64,000 bases of DNA from Oligoflexia bacterium (GTDB lineage Bacteria > Bdellovibrionota > UBA1018). The DNA lies in assembly GCA_023701205.1 (NCBI GenBank), contig JAMPXJ010000016.1:1-64000 (forward strand), in the 5' to 3' direction. Position numbers and translations under genes: made by a program. The notes beneath the pieces were generated by a model. That model ran no database searches and was not told where the DNA came from. It saw only the letters and a program-made list of their open reading frames with translations. Position 1 is the stretch's first letter, and each line of letters starts with the position of its first letter. Of this stretch, positions 42,432-51,350 are shown in pieces.

Positions 42432-43319
42432 CTAATCGGAGCCCCTTTCGATCACCTCGGGCAGCAGCACGGGCTTCGCCAGAGAGCGCGGCCCTTTGAC
42501 GATCAGCCAGTTGGCGCGGGATGCGGGACCTGAAACCCCCGCACGATCGATGGCTCGTACCCGCCAGAGATAAACCCCTTCGCTCAGGTCCCGGATCCGA
42601 AGTGAAGGTTCACCGGTCCGCCACGACCTGACGGGTGACGCCTGTTCGCCCGTGGCCACCGTCACCTCAAAAACCATGCGCGCGGCGGAGACGGGATAGC
42701 GCCATTCCAGGCGGATCTCGCGGCCGAAGCTCTGATCATGGAAGCCTACCACGTCCGGGCTCGTCAGCTCGGGGACCGCGGGCAACGCCTGGGTCGAAAC
42801 AAACTGGCCCGCGGCCTCCAGCGCGCTGGGCGCGCGCGCCCCGACCGCTGCCGGAATGCTCCAAGGCTCGGAGAGCGCTGCATCCGGCTCCGGAAGCACC
42901 TCAGTTTCCGCGGGCGCTTCGCCGTGGATCTTGAGCGCCGCCTTCGCCGTCCTGCGAAGCCGCGCGCCGGAGGCGCCCTGAACGAACCAAAGCTCGAGCG
43001 CCGAAGGTTCTCCCCCGAGCACGACGAGAGAGGAAGGCCCGAGCAGGAGCTCCGATCCTTCATGAAACCGAATTCGCCCCGCGCTTCGCTCGCCGGTCGA
43101 GATCGCGTCTCCTGACCCAAGGCCCGCTCCCCGCCAAAGCCAATCCCAGGTCAGCTCGCCATGGATCAGGCGGCGGAGAGAACCCCTCGAATCCGCGAGG
43201 GTCGCAACCGGGGTCGCGCCGCGCTTGAAGGCTCCGCCAAAGTCCGCCAGAAACAGTGCCCCGAAAAGCGCGGTCAGCACGCCCAGAAACAGCAGCGGCT
43301 TCACGGGGGGAGACTCCAC
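42432..43319 (-). CDS. Membrane-anchored FecR-domain protein (module C)
   Basis: This 295-residue paralogue of the 25835 and 33243 proteins has one N-terminal helix (LLFLGVLTALFGALFLADFG) and a FecR domain (GSLRRLIHGELTWDWLW, LGSGDAISTG, GSELLLGPSSLVVL). A Pro-rich linker and a fibronectin-like C-terminal domain (EGVYLWRVRAIDRAGVSGPAS) follow. The start overlaps the ELWRSDGT-repeat gene by 19 bases, so the operon order here is lipoprotein, FecR, barrel. In modules A and B FecR comes first and is divergent from SpoIIE; here it follows the lipoprotein. Confidence 0.87.
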   Translation of the reverse strand: MESPPVKPLLFLGVLTALFGALFLADFGGAFKRGATPVATLADSRGSLRRLIHGELTWDWLWRGAGLGSGDAISTGERSAGRIRFHEGSELLLGPSSLVVLGGEPSALELWFVQGASGARLRRTAKAALKIHGEAPAETEVLPEPDAALSEPWSIPAAVGARAPSALEAAGQFVSTQALPAVPELTSPDVVGFHDQSFGREIRLEWRYPVSAARMVFEVTVATGEQASPVRSWRTGEPSLRIRDLSEGVYLWRVRAIDRAGVSGPASRANWLIVKGPRSLAKPVLLPEVIERGSD

Positions 43320-44743
43320 AGGCCAGAGCCGACCCCCGCTCGATAGGCGGAGAACATCAGGGACCCGCCATGCACTTCGAGCAAAACGGGGGAGGAGCTC
43401 TCGCTCCCCGGGTTGAAATCCTGCACCAGATAGGTGCCCGCCTCGGTACCGTCGCTTCGCCAGATCTCTTCGCCATGGATGCCGTCGTCGGCGACGAAGT
43501 AATAGATTCCGTTCATCACGGCGAAGGAGGGCTCCAATCCGAAGAGAGGTTCCCTGACTCCGTTGCCCGCTCCGGGTACGATGTCCTTCACCAGCACCGT
43601 CCCCACCTCCGTCCCGTTGCTCTTCCAGAGTTCAAAACCATGAACGCCATCGTTCGCGATGAAGAACAGCGTCCCATTCACGTCGGCGGCCATCCGGACA
43701 CTGGAGTGCCCGGCGCCCGGATTGATATCCTTCACCAGGGCGGTGCCCTCGGAGGTGCCATCCGTCTTCCAGAGCTCGAGGCCTGTTGCGCCTCCGTTGG
43801 CCTGGAAGAACACCTGGTCACCGACCCGGCGCGCGGTACCGGCACTGCTACCGGTGGGTCCTGGATTGAGATCCTTCAGGAAAAGAGTCCCCGCCTCAGT
43901 GCCGTCGGACCGCCACAGCTCAGCGCCATTGACCCCGTCGTCCGCAAGGAGCAGAAGATAATCTCCGCTGAAGAAGATCGAAGGAGTTCCGCTTCCGCCG
44001 CCGGGATAGAGGTCCTTGACGAGAATCGTGCCGGCCTCGGTGCCATCAGACTTCCACAGCTCGCTTCCTGTGACCCCAACAGCACGAAAATAAACAGCCC
44101 CGCCAAAAGAAAAGAACCCGATCGGCGAGGAGTTCATGCCCCCGGGATTGATGTCTTTCAGAATGAAAGTGCCTGCCTCCGTGCCATCGCTTCTCCAAAG
44201 CTCACGGCCCGCATCGAAACCGTCGAACGCACCGAATAAAAGCACGCCCCCAGGGCCGGCAATCAAGCCTCCGGGCGAAACTGCCGATAGGCTTCCAGAC
44301 CGGATATCCTTGATCAACACTGTGCCGGCCGCCGTGCCATCCGATTTCCAAAGCTCGTCTCCCGAGATTCCATCGTCCGCACGAAAAAAAAGCGTGCCGT
44401 TGACATCGACGAAATCCCCCGGTCCCGACCCGCTCGCTCCTGGAACGATATCCTTGACCTGAAAGGTGCCCTCCGCGGTCCCGTCCGTGCGCCAAAGCTC
44501 TGAGCCGCTCACTCCGTCACTCGCGCTAAAGTAGTAAACTCCCCCTGAGCGCATTCCAAAACGCGGACCGCCACCGGTCCCCGCGGGATCGATCACCTTG
44601 ACGGAAGCGAAAGGCGCGAGCTCGGTATTGAACGAACCCTCCCGGCTGCGGATCAAAGACAGATCCAGGCACCCATCCAAAGTCAGGACGGAAAAAAAGA
44701 GAAAAGCGCTCGATCCGAAAGAGGACAGCCGCCGAAATCTCAT
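43301..44743 (-). CDS. ELWRSDGT-repeat surface lipoprotein (module C)
   Basis: The ATG at 44743 gives 480 residues with a lipobox (LTLDGC) near residue 24. The mature protein is a tandem array of about eight repeats of about 50 residues. Each repeat contains ELW[RK][ST]DGT followed by EGT or AGT, a VKDI or LKDL strand, and a PG-x-GSS turn. The array is typical of the ELWxxDGT repeat, which forms a beta-propeller-like or beta-solenoid surface domain. A paralogue lies at 58468. It takes the place that beta-helix lipoproteins hold in module A. Ligand unknown; adhesion or glycan binding is an inference. Confidence 0.9.
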   Translation of the reverse strand: MRFRRLSSFGSSAFLFFSVLTLDGCLDLSLIRSREGSFNTELAPFASVKVIDPAGTGGGPRFGMRSGGVYYFSASDGVSGSELWRTDGTAEGTFQVKDIVPGASGSGPGDFVDVNGTLFFRADDGISGDELWKSDGTAAGTVLIKDIRSGSLSAVSPGGLIAGPGGVLLFGAFDGFDAGRELWRSDGTEAGTFILKDINPGGMNSSPIGFFSFGGAVYFRAVGVTGSELWKSDGTEAGTILVKDLYPGGGSGTPSIFFSGDYLLLLADDGVNGAELWRSDGTEAGTLFLKDLNPGPTGSSAGTARRVGDQVFFQANGGATGLELWKTDGTSEGTALVKDINPGAGHSSVRMAADVNGTLFFIANDGVHGFELWKSNGTEVGTVLVKDIVPGAGNGVREPLFGLEPSFAVMNGIYYFVADDGIHGEEIWRSDGTEAGTYLVQDFNPGSESSSPVLLEVHGGSLMFSAYRAGVGSGLWSLPP

Positions 44744-44757
44744 AGGTTTCCACTTAC

Positions 44758-44786
44758 AGGATAACAAACTTCACGACGCGCCGCAA
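44758..44786 (-). promoter_or_regulatory. Sigma-70-type promoter for the module C operon
   Basis: On the minus strand TTGCGG (44786-44781) and TATCCT (44763-44758) are separated by 17 bases, 14 bases before the ATG at 44743. Confidence 0.45.
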
Positions 44787-44819
44787 AGGACCGAGCCCCC
44801 TTCCTGACACTTGTTTTTA

Positions 44820-44848
44820 TTCAGAATTCTAGAGAAATCTGCCGATAA
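44820..44848 (+). promoter_or_regulatory. Sigma-28-like promoter for SpoIIE C
   Basis: TTCAG, 16 bases, and a perfect GCCGATAA stand 8 bases before the ATG at 44857. The -10 is identical to the FliA consensus. There is no room for a ribosome-binding site. Confidence 0.6.
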
Positions 44849-44856
44849 GTCCCTGA

Positions 44857-46749
44857 ATGCGTTTCACTTTGGGAAGGAAGCTCGACGCGCTTCTGGTGAG
44901 CATGCTGCTTCTGAGCATTCTCGGCATCGGCGCGACCGCGACCGAGCTCTTCATCACGGATCATACGCAGCTCCTGAGAAAGGGCGCCCTGGACACCGCC
45001 GCGCTCCTCTCGGCTCGCGTCCGCGCCGAAATGGCGCATCTCGGAGATCGCCTGGCGATCCTGGGGAGCGTCTCCTTCGGGGACTTCCGGTATCCCGAAG
45101 ATCGCCTGCTCCTCATCGAGGAGAATCTCGCGCGCGATCCGCACATCGTCGCTCTCAGCGTCTATCGCGGCAAAACCGACTTCGCGCCCGCCTGGCGCAT
45201 CGCAGCCCCCGGGGCGCCGGCCAAGACCGAGCTGCTCGAGCTGGACCGAAACTTCCCGCTCGACCTCCAAAAGCTCTCCCACGGAGAGACTGACTTCGCG
45301 GTCGTGACCCTCGCGGACGGTTCGCGGCTCATCCGCATCGGGCTCCCCTTTGTCAGGGAACGCACGGGTCTCTTCTCCCAGCTTCTGCTCGCGGAGCTGC
45401 GACCCGCGAAGCTCGAGGCGCTGTTTTCGGAGTCGACGGAATATACGGGCACCCTCGTCGACCGAAACGGCCGGATCCTCGCGTCGGGCGATCCCCTGCG
45501 CTTCGCGCCCGGCACGGAGCTGGGCGCCTCCCCGATCCTGGTCCAAGCGAGAACGCAAGGCGACCGCTCCTTTCAGCTCGATTTCACCGATTCCCGGGGC
45601 CGAGTCCAGATCGGCGCTTTTCACCCGGTGGGCTTCGCGGGTCTCGCGGTGGTGACGCAGACCCCGCGCGAACGGATCGACCGCGCGACCCAAGGGCTCA
45701 AGCGACGCGTGGCCCTGCTCGGGCTTTTCGTGCTCTCTTGCGCTCTTCTTCTTTCGCTCGGGATTTCCCGCTCGATCACCCGCCCGATCATCGCGCTCGC
45801 GGCCGCGGCCGAACGCGTCGGGGCTGGCGACTTCTCGGTCCAGGTTGCGACCTCCGGCACCCGCCTGCGCGACGAGATCTGGGCCCTGGGAACCGCCTTC
45901 AACTCCATGGCCTCGAAGATCAGCGGGCTATTGCGCGAGAATGTCGCCAAAGCGCGCATGGAAAAGGAGCTCGAGACCGCGAGAGTCGTGCAGAGCCGCT
46001 TCTTCCCGAAGGAAGGGCTCCGGGAGCTTCACTTCGGGCTCGAAGGGAAACTCATCGCCGCGAGCGAATGCTGTGGCGACTGGTGGAACTTCGTGCGCAT
46101 CGAGGAGCGGCTTCTGATCGCCGTGGGCGATGTCACCGGTCACGGCGTTTCGGCCGCGCTCGTGACCTCGGCCGTGCACGGGGCTTTCGCCCGCACGGTC
46201 CGCGAGCTTCAGTCAGCGCCAATCCGCGGCCCGCAGGTCGAGGAGCGACTCATCCGTCACCTGGCCCGGGAGCTGGATCTCGCCGTTCGCGAATCCGCCC
46301 AATGCGAGGCCTCGATGCCCATCACGATCTCCTGTCTTTCGCCGGATCGGCGGCTGCTTTATACCTTGAGCGCGGCTCATCCCCTCCCACTGCTCATCCG
46401 GGATAACCAATATCTGGCGGCTCCCTGCGCCACCCGAGTCGCCCTCGGCGAGCCCGGCGCCGAGCCGGTGGAATTCCAGGCCTTTGAGCTGCGCCCAGGA
46501 GACATCATCCTGTGGTACACCGATGGCCTGACCGAATGCCCCGGCCAGGACGGGCGTACCCTCAGGAAAAAAGCGCTGCTTCAGCAGCTTTCCGTGCTCG
46601 GGCGCCAGGCCTCCGCCGGCCCTGACGGACTCCGCGATGGCCTGGCTCAGCTCGTCCGCGCGCATCTCGGGCCCGAAACACCCCATCCCGAAGACGACAT
46701 CACCTTCGTGGTCGGCGTCGTGCCGGTCACGAGCTCCGGAATAGCTTGA
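44857..46749 (+). CDS. HAMP-SpoIIE serine phosphatase with periplasmic sensor (module C)
   Basis: This 630-residue paralogue has an N-terminal helix (LLVSMLLLSILGIGATATEL), a periplasmic sensor, a second helix (LLGLFVLSCALLLSLGI), HAMP (ITRPIIALAAAAERVGAGDF), a coiled coil, and the PP2C/SpoIIE domain. Metal motifs are SECCGDWWNF, GDVTGHGVSAALV, LWYTDGLTE and EDDITFVVGV. The motif before GDWW has Cys-Cys in place of Cys-Gly. It is divergent from the ELWRSDGT lipoprotein operon and overlaps the convergent STAS gene by 23 bases, so phosphatase and probable substrate meet at their 3' ends, as in module A. Confidence 0.93.
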   Translation: MRFTLGRKLDALLVSMLLLSILGIGATATELFITDHTQLLRKGALDTAALLSARVRAEMAHLGDRLAILGSVSFGDFRYPEDRLLLIEENLARDPHIVALSVYRGKTDFAPAWRIAAPGAPAKTELLELDRNFPLDLQKLSHGETDFAVVTLADGSRLIRIGLPFVRERTGLFSQLLLAELRPAKLEALFSESTEYTGTLVDRNGRILASGDPLRFAPGTELGASPILVQARTQGDRSFQLDFTDSRGRVQIGAFHPVGFAGLAVVTQTPRERIDRATQGLKRRVALLGLFVLSCALLLSLGISRSITRPIIALAAAAERVGAGDFSVQVATSGTRLRDEIWALGTAFNSMASKISGLLRENVAKARMEKELETARVVQSRFFPKEGLRELHFGLEGKLIAASECCGDWWNFVRIEERLLIAVGDVTGHGVSAALVTSAVHGAFARTVRELQSAPIRGPQVEERLIRHLARELDLAVRESAQCEASMPITISCLSPDRRLLYTLSAAHPLPLLIRDNQYLAAPCATRVALGEPGAEPVEFQAFELRPGDIILWYTDGLTECPGQDGRTLRKKALLQQLSVLGRQASAGPDGLRDGLAQLVRAHLGPETPHPEDDITFVVGVVPVTSSGIA

Positions 46750-47257
46750 AGTAATCCGAAGCGAGCTCGTCGAACTCGAGTTTCCCGCCGCAGCGGGCGC
46801 AGGAATGCGAAGGAAGAAGGGGCTCGGCGCCGTCAAAGCGCAGCTCCGCTATCCGCTGCTCAAAGACAGGCCGGTCGTCGCATTTGGCGCAGTAGTACGG
46901 GGCCGCGACCACCGAGACCGCGGCCCGGGGACGCCCGAGAAGATCCGGGAAGAGATTTGCCCGCTCCAGGAAGATCTCGCTGAGCGAAGAAAACCGCCAG
47001 CGCAGGCCGGCTTCCCCCACGAGCGCCAAAAGGGAAATCCACTCCCGGACCCCCGCCGAGCTGATGGCGGAGACGCCGGAGAGGTCCAGCGCCGTCTCCG
47101 CGAAATCACCCTTGCTGTTGAACAGGTAGGTCGAGACCGCGCGGAGCTTGACCGACTCGTCCAAAGTACCCGTAAAAACCAGGGTCACCCGTTTCGCCGC
47201 GAAGTCCGGCCGGGCCTTGACCTCGAAACGCTCCGCCTTGAGAACCGGGATCTCCAT
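46727..47257 (-). CDS. STAS anti-anti-sigma-like protein with C-terminal zinc ribbon (third)
   Basis: The 176-residue paralogue has a STAS domain with the loop GVSAISSAGVREW (Ser66, Ser67, Ala68) and a zinc ribbon with CAKC and CARC, ending in FDELASDYFKLF. As in the first copy, Ala stands where SpoIIAA has its phosphoserine. It lies 10 bases after the ABC permease, at the end of the operon that starts at 51284, so antagonist supply is tied to an envelope transport operon. Confidence 0.83.
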   Translation of the reverse strand: MEIPVLKAERFEVKARPDFAAKRVTLVFTGTLDESVKLRAVSTYLFNSKGDFAETALDLSGVSAISSAGVREWISLLALVGEAGLRWRFSSLSEIFLERANLFPDLLGRPRAAVSVVAAPYYCAKCDDRPVFEQRIAELRFDGAEPLLPSHSCARCGGKLEFDELASDYFKLFRSS

Positions 47258-47267
47258 CGCGTTCCTC

Positions 47268-48485
47268 TCAGATATTCCGCCGGAGCGCGTCCACGATCTC
47301 GAGCTTGACCGCCCGAACCGCCGGAATCACCGCCGCTACCATCGAAGCCGCCAGGGTCAAAGCCAGCGCCTCCACGAAATTCCATATCGGCAACAGAATC
47401 TGGATCCGCTGGGGAAGCGACGCCCCCGGCATCGGAGCCCGGAAGTCGATAGCGTTGATCACGAGCGCGAGGACCGCCCCCGCGACCGCTCCGACCACTC
47501 CCCCGAAAACCCCGAGCACAGCTCCTTCGAGAACGAACTGCCGGACGATGTTCCGCTGCGTCTCGCCCAGCGCCCGCATGGTCCCCATCTCGCCGGTGCG
47601 CTCGAAAACCGACATTCCGATGGTGTTCAGGATGCCGATCAGGACCAGGCTGAGGATGATGAGCTGAATGACCGCGTCGTAGAGGTTATAAAACGAGCGA
47701 ACCTCTTTGTAGAAAGCCGCGAGCTCATACCAGGGCTTGATCTCCAGCCCCCGGGGCCCCGAATCGAGCAGACTCGAGACGGCCCGCCGCCCGTCCTCGG
47801 TCAGCTCGGTGCTCTTGAGATAGATGATGAACTTCTCGACATCCTTCGTATCCAGAAGTTTCTGGGATACTTCCAAAGGAATCATCGCCGTGACATTGTC
47901 GATTTCCTTCAAGCCCGACTTGAAGATCCCGGCGACCTCGACGTCCAGCGCGTTCACCAGCCCGTCATAGGTATAGCCCAGCAGATTCAGGTTATCGCCG
48001 ACCTTGGCCCGAAGGGCGCTAGCCACCCCCGCACCGAGCAGGACCTTCTGGCCGCCGGTGTAATTGGCCGCTTTGCCCTCGACCATGACCAGGTTCGACA
48101 GACGGAGCGACTCATTCACCGGATCGAGGCTCAGCAGCTGCGCGCCCACCGTGCGATCCTTCGCGCCGAGCAGTCCGTAAAAGCCGATCCAGCCCGTCGC
48201 CGACTTGACCGACGGCACATCCTGGATACGCTTGAGGAGCCCTTGATAGTCGGGGATCAGGTTCTCATTGGGGTTTTCCGCGGAATTCTTCCACAAGCTC
48301 TCGCGAGCCACCTGAAGATGGCCGTATTGGAACTGGATAGTCCCCTCGCGAATCGAAAGGATCAGGTTCGCCGAAAACCCCTTGAACAGGATCAGGCTCG
48401 CCACGCCCGAGGCGATCATGAAGACGTTGAGCGCGGTCCGGCGCTTGTTGCGGAAGGTATTGCGGATCGCGATCCTAATGCGCAT
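47268..48485 (-). CDS. ABC transporter permease, FtsX/MacB/LolC type
   Basis: The 405-residue protein has one N-terminal helix (RTALNVFMIASGVASLIL), a large periplasmic domain (about 45-270) and three C-terminal helices starting at about 275, as in LolC/E and MacB permeases. NTIGMSVFERTGEMGTMRALGE is the family's coupling segment toward the ATPase. These proteins extract lipoproteins or move lipids and peptides out of the inner membrane by a mechanotransmission mechanism. It overlaps the ATPase gene by 11 bases. The LolA-like and barrel proteins upstream point to transport toward the outer membrane. Confidence 0.92.
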   Translation of the reverse strand: MRIRIAIRNTFRNKRRTALNVFMIASGVASLILFKGFSANLILSIREGTIQFQYGHLQVARESLWKNSAENPNENLIPDYQGLLKRIQDVPSVKSATGWIGFYGLLGAKDRTVGAQLLSLDPVNESLRLSNLVMVEGKAANYTGGQKVLLGAGVASALRAKVGDNLNLLGYTYDGLVNALDVEVAGIFKSGLKEIDNVTAMIPLEVSQKLLDTKDVEKFIIYLKSTELTEDGRRAVSSLLDSGPRGLEIKPWYELAAFYKEVRSFYNLYDAVIQLIILSLVLIGILNTIGMSVFERTGEMGTMRALGETQRNIVRQFVLEGAVLGVFGGVVGAVAGAVLALVINAIDFRAPMPGASLPQRIQILLPIWNFVEALALTLAASMVAAVIPAVRAVKLEIVDALRRNI

Positions 48486-49194
48486 GGGGAGTCTCCGGCG
48501 CCGCTACCTGGCGACCATCCGACATGTGGAAGATCCGGCTGGCCAGGGACAGGATCATGGAATCATGCGTGGAGAAGACGAAGGTGACCTTCTCGCTGGA
48601 GTTCAAGTCCCGCATGAGAGTCAACACCTCGACCGCGGTTTTCTTGTCGAGATTCGCGGTCGGCTCGTCCGCGAAGATGATCTTGGGGCGCTTGACCAGG
48701 GCGCGGGCGATCGCCACGCGCTGACGCTGGCCGCCGCTCAGCTGATCCGGACGATGGTCCAGGAACCGCGCCAGCCCCACCCGCTCGAGCGCTTCCTTGG
48801 CCCGTTTTTCCCGCTCGGGCGCGGGCGTTTTGTTCAGCAGCATGGGGTACTCGACGTTTTCGCGGGCTGAAAGAACGGGAAAGAGGTTGAACGTCTGGAA
48901 GATGAAGCCGATGGTGGCCGCGCGGAACTCGGCCAGGGCATCCGGGTCGAGCTTGGCCACATCCGTCCCCGCCACGAGGATGCGCCCGGAGGTCGGCCGA
49001 TCGAGGCAGCCGAAAAGATTCAGAAGCGTCGTCTTGCCGCTGCCGGAGCTTCCGGCGAGCGCGAGAAACTCCCCTTCGCGGACCTCCAGATCGACGTGCT
49101 GAAGCGCCTGAACCGAAGTTTCGCCGAGATGATAGGTTTTGCAGACATCCTGAGCCTGCAGCAGGACGGCCCCATGTTCCCCGAGTTGGATCAT
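48475..49194 (-). CDS. ABC transporter ATPase, LolD/MacB type
   Basis: From the ATG at 49194 the product has 239 residues. Walker A is GSSGSGKTTLL, the Q-loop IFQTFNLFP, the signature LSGGQRQRVAIARAL, Walker B IIFADEPTANLD and the H-loop STHD. TFNLFPVLSARENVEYPM is typical of LolD/MacB ATPases. It drives the permease encoded by the overlapping downstream gene. A TTG six bases upstream is an alternative start but adds nothing. Confidence 0.93.
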   Translation of the reverse strand: MIQLGEHGAVLLQAQDVCKTYHLGETSVQALQHVDLEVREGEFLALAGSSGSGKTTLLNLFGCLDRPTSGRILVAGTDVAKLDPDALAEFRAATIGFIFQTFNLFPVLSARENVEYPMLLNKTPAPEREKRAKEALERVGLARFLDHRPDQLSGGQRQRVAIARALVKRPKIIFADEPTANLDKKTAVEVLTLMRDLNSSEKVTFVFSTHDSMILSLASRIFHMSDGRQVAAPETPHAH

Positions 49195-49222
49195 GAGCAA
49201 AGTCTAGCAGGACTTCGCGCGC

Positions 49223-50554
49223 CTATCCCCCCAAAAAAACGCGCAAGGAGATACTTCCTCGACTCGCTTCGCGGAGAGCGCCGTACTGCGAGGCCGCCTT
49301 TCCGAGAAAAAGATCCGCGCCCAGGCGCAGCTCCAGGGAGTTCGACAACGGGTTGACATAGGCCAGGCGCACGAAGGAGCTCTTGTCGGAAGGAATCAGC
49401 GCCCAGAGCGCCTCCAACACCTGCTCTCTTGCCAGGTTCCGGGTCACCTGTGCGCTGACCGCATGCCGCCGCGGACTGAGCAGCCCCGGAATTTCGTCCG
49501 CGATCGCATCGTAGGAACCCTGCAGCGCGAACCGCCAGTTCGGCAGCCCACCATAGTCGGCCTCGAGCACCGCGATGGTCTCCCTGCTCTTGACGCTCCT
49601 GTACTGGCCGCTCTCGAAAGTATCGAACTGGCGACCGAACACTTGCAAGGTCTCGAGCCGCACCAGGACCGAGGCGACTTCCATCGTCGCCGTGATCCCC
49701 GCCGTCTGAATACGGTTCCGCTCCGCCCTGAGCGTGTACGCCGGCGGCGAGAGCGAAGTCAGCTCGGCCCGGAAGTTCGGCTGCCGGTCAAACGATCTCA
49801 AGTAGAACACCGAAAGATCGACCCCACCGACGAGCTGGGTGCCCCGAACCCCGGCCTCCCAGTTGGCGAAGCTGAAAGGCAGCTTGCGGGGATCGTCCAC
49901 CGTCAGCGAGACGCCGGGGACCTGAGCGGTAAAGAAATCGCCGCCTTGATTGGGCAGCCGGTTGAACAAGGGGTACGGGATGTAAATGAGCTGAAGGGAG
50001 CTGCTTCCGCCGATCAGCTTGGCGTTGACCATCGGGACGGGGATGCGCGCGGATTCCAGGTCCCGAGGCACGCCGGATCGCAAGTCCTTCGGGTTGACGA
50101 TGTCCGCGTAGAAAAAACCAAAAGTTTCGCCCCACACCACCTGCTGATTGCCGACTTTCAGGACCCACGGTCCGTCCTTGAGCTGCGCATACAGATCCCG
50201 CAGGAGGAACTCCGATGACTCGTCGCGCACCACGGCGCCCGAATAGCGGCCCGGGTTCAGGGCGTACGCGCCCTCCACCGAAGCGCGTCCCCCCGCCACC
50301 AGCGACCAGCGTGACGGAAAGACCATGCGCTGCTCGATCTCGGCCGAATAGCGATGGGTCGCGAGATCCTGCTGCCCGAAAAGATGCCAGCCCGCCTCGC
50401 CATCCACGCGGAGCTTGTACTGCCACGTCGGCCTGGGAGCGGCGACGGGAGACGGGGCCCGGAGCGCCTGCGCGGCCGCCGCGCCGGGTTCCAAGAAAAT
50501 CAACTGCATCGCGACAAGGGCGAGCAGGCCCTTGCTCGACCTCCGACTACTCAG
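49223..50554 (-). CDS. Outer-membrane beta-barrel protein, DUF1302-like
   Basis: The likely start is a CTG at 50554: it overlaps the upstream stop, has AAGGA 8 bases before it, and begins a proper signal peptide (SSRRSSKGLLALVAMQLIFL, cleaved after AAAAQ). The mature 400 residues show regular barrel strands with SRWSLVAGGRASVEG, the GNQQVVWGETFGFFYADIVNPKDLR stretch characteristic of the DUF1302 type, and a C-terminal SISLRVFLGG-type strand. Such proteins accompany lipid or lipoprotein exporters. A later ATG at 50509 would truncate the signal peptide. Confidence 0.82.
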   Translation of the reverse strand: MSSRRSSKGLLALVAMQLIFLEPGAAAAQALRAPSPVAAPRPTWQYKLRVDGEAGWHLFGQQDLATHRYSAEIEQRMVFPSRWSLVAGGRASVEGAYALNPGRYSGAVVRDESSEFLLRDLYAQLKDGPWVLKVGNQQVVWGETFGFFYADIVNPKDLRSGVPRDLESARIPVPMVNAKLIGGSSSLQLIYIPYPLFNRLPNQGGDFFTAQVPGVSLTVDDPRKLPFSFANWEAGVRGTQLVGGVDLSVFYLRSFDRQPNFRAELTSLSPPAYTLRAERNRIQTAGITATMEVASVLVRLETLQVFGRQFDTFESGQYRSVKSRETIAVLEADYGGLPNWRFALQGSYDAIADEIPGLLSPRRHAVSAQVTRNLAREQVLEALWALIPSDKSSFVRLAYVNPLSNSLELRLGADLFLGKAASQYGALREASRGSISLRVFLGG

Positions 50555-51284
50555 ATAGCGATTCCTTGTTGAAGAAGCTGTCGGGCAGCTCGACTCGCTT
50601 GAAGCCGGAGAACTCGAGGACCGAACGCCGGGAAGGCTGCAGGGCGTCCTTGATGACAAGCACGGTGGAACGCGTCGCGCCCAGCACCGGCTTCAGACCA
50701 GAATATTCCCCCGTCTTCAGAAGCTTGCCCGAGACCGCGTAAAAGGCCGACTTCACCGGAAAATGCGTCTTCGCATCCAGCCAGTAATCGATCTTGCTGT
50801 AGGTGACGTCCTTGTGCTTGGCGGTTAGCGCGAGCTTGACGCAAGGCTTGCCGTTGAAGGTTTCCTTGCCGACCAGCTGGGCCGCGTAATCCCCGGCGAA
50901 GTTCGTTCGCGAGATATCCCCATTAGCGACTTCGCCAGTCAGGCGCTCCCGGAAGCTGATGCGGGTGGGGCGCTTGACCGTGGGCAGATAGAACCAAAGG
51001 TCGTTTCCGTTCATGAGAAGCTTGCGCCCTTTGAGCCGATCCGGAAAGATCGATTCGACCAGGGAGTTGTTATCCGTGCTGCTGCCTTTGCTGGACACCC
51101 GATAGCGGCTCTCGCGAGCGGTGCTGCCGTTGAAATCCTTGATCGTCACGAGGAAGGTCACCGCTCCCTCGGGCATCCTCGCCTCGTCCGCCCTCTTGAC
51201 CATCTCATCGGGGGAGATGGCTGACGCCACCAGAGGGAAAATAGTCGTGAGCAATGCGATCGCCGCGCGCGTGACGTTCTTCAT
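50547..51284 (-). CDS. Outer membrane lipoprotein-sorting protein (LolA-like, COG2834 type)
   Basis: The ATG at 51284 follows AAAGGA and starts a signal peptide (MKNVTRAAIALLTTIFPLVA); the product has 245 residues. The fold is that of LolA/LolB-type periplasmic carriers, with GRKLLMNGNDLWFYLPTVKRPTRIS, GDYAAQLVGKETFNGKPCVKL and YSKIDYWLDAKTHFPVKSAFY. Such proteins shuttle a lipid or lipoprotein across the periplasm. It heads the operon LolA-like, barrel, ATPase, permease, STAS. Its stop overlaps the barrel's start. In this operon type the cargo is usually unknown. Confidence 0.88.
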   Translation of the reverse strand: MKNVTRAAIALLTTIFPLVASAISPDEMVKRADEARMPEGAVTFLVTIKDFNGSTARESRYRVSSKGSSTDNNSLVESIFPDRLKGRKLLMNGNDLWFYLPTVKRPTRISFRERLTGEVANGDISRTNFAGDYAAQLVGKETFNGKPCVKLALTAKHKDVTYSKIDYWLDAKTHFPVKSAFYAVSGKLLKTGEYSGLKPVLGATRSTVLVIKDALQPSRRSVLEFSGFKRVELPDSFFNKESLSE

Positions 51285-51350
51285 AGTCTGGGTCCTTTTA
51301 TAAGAGAGCTTACAAACGTCTCTCCCGAAAGTCCATGATCCCGGCGGCAT

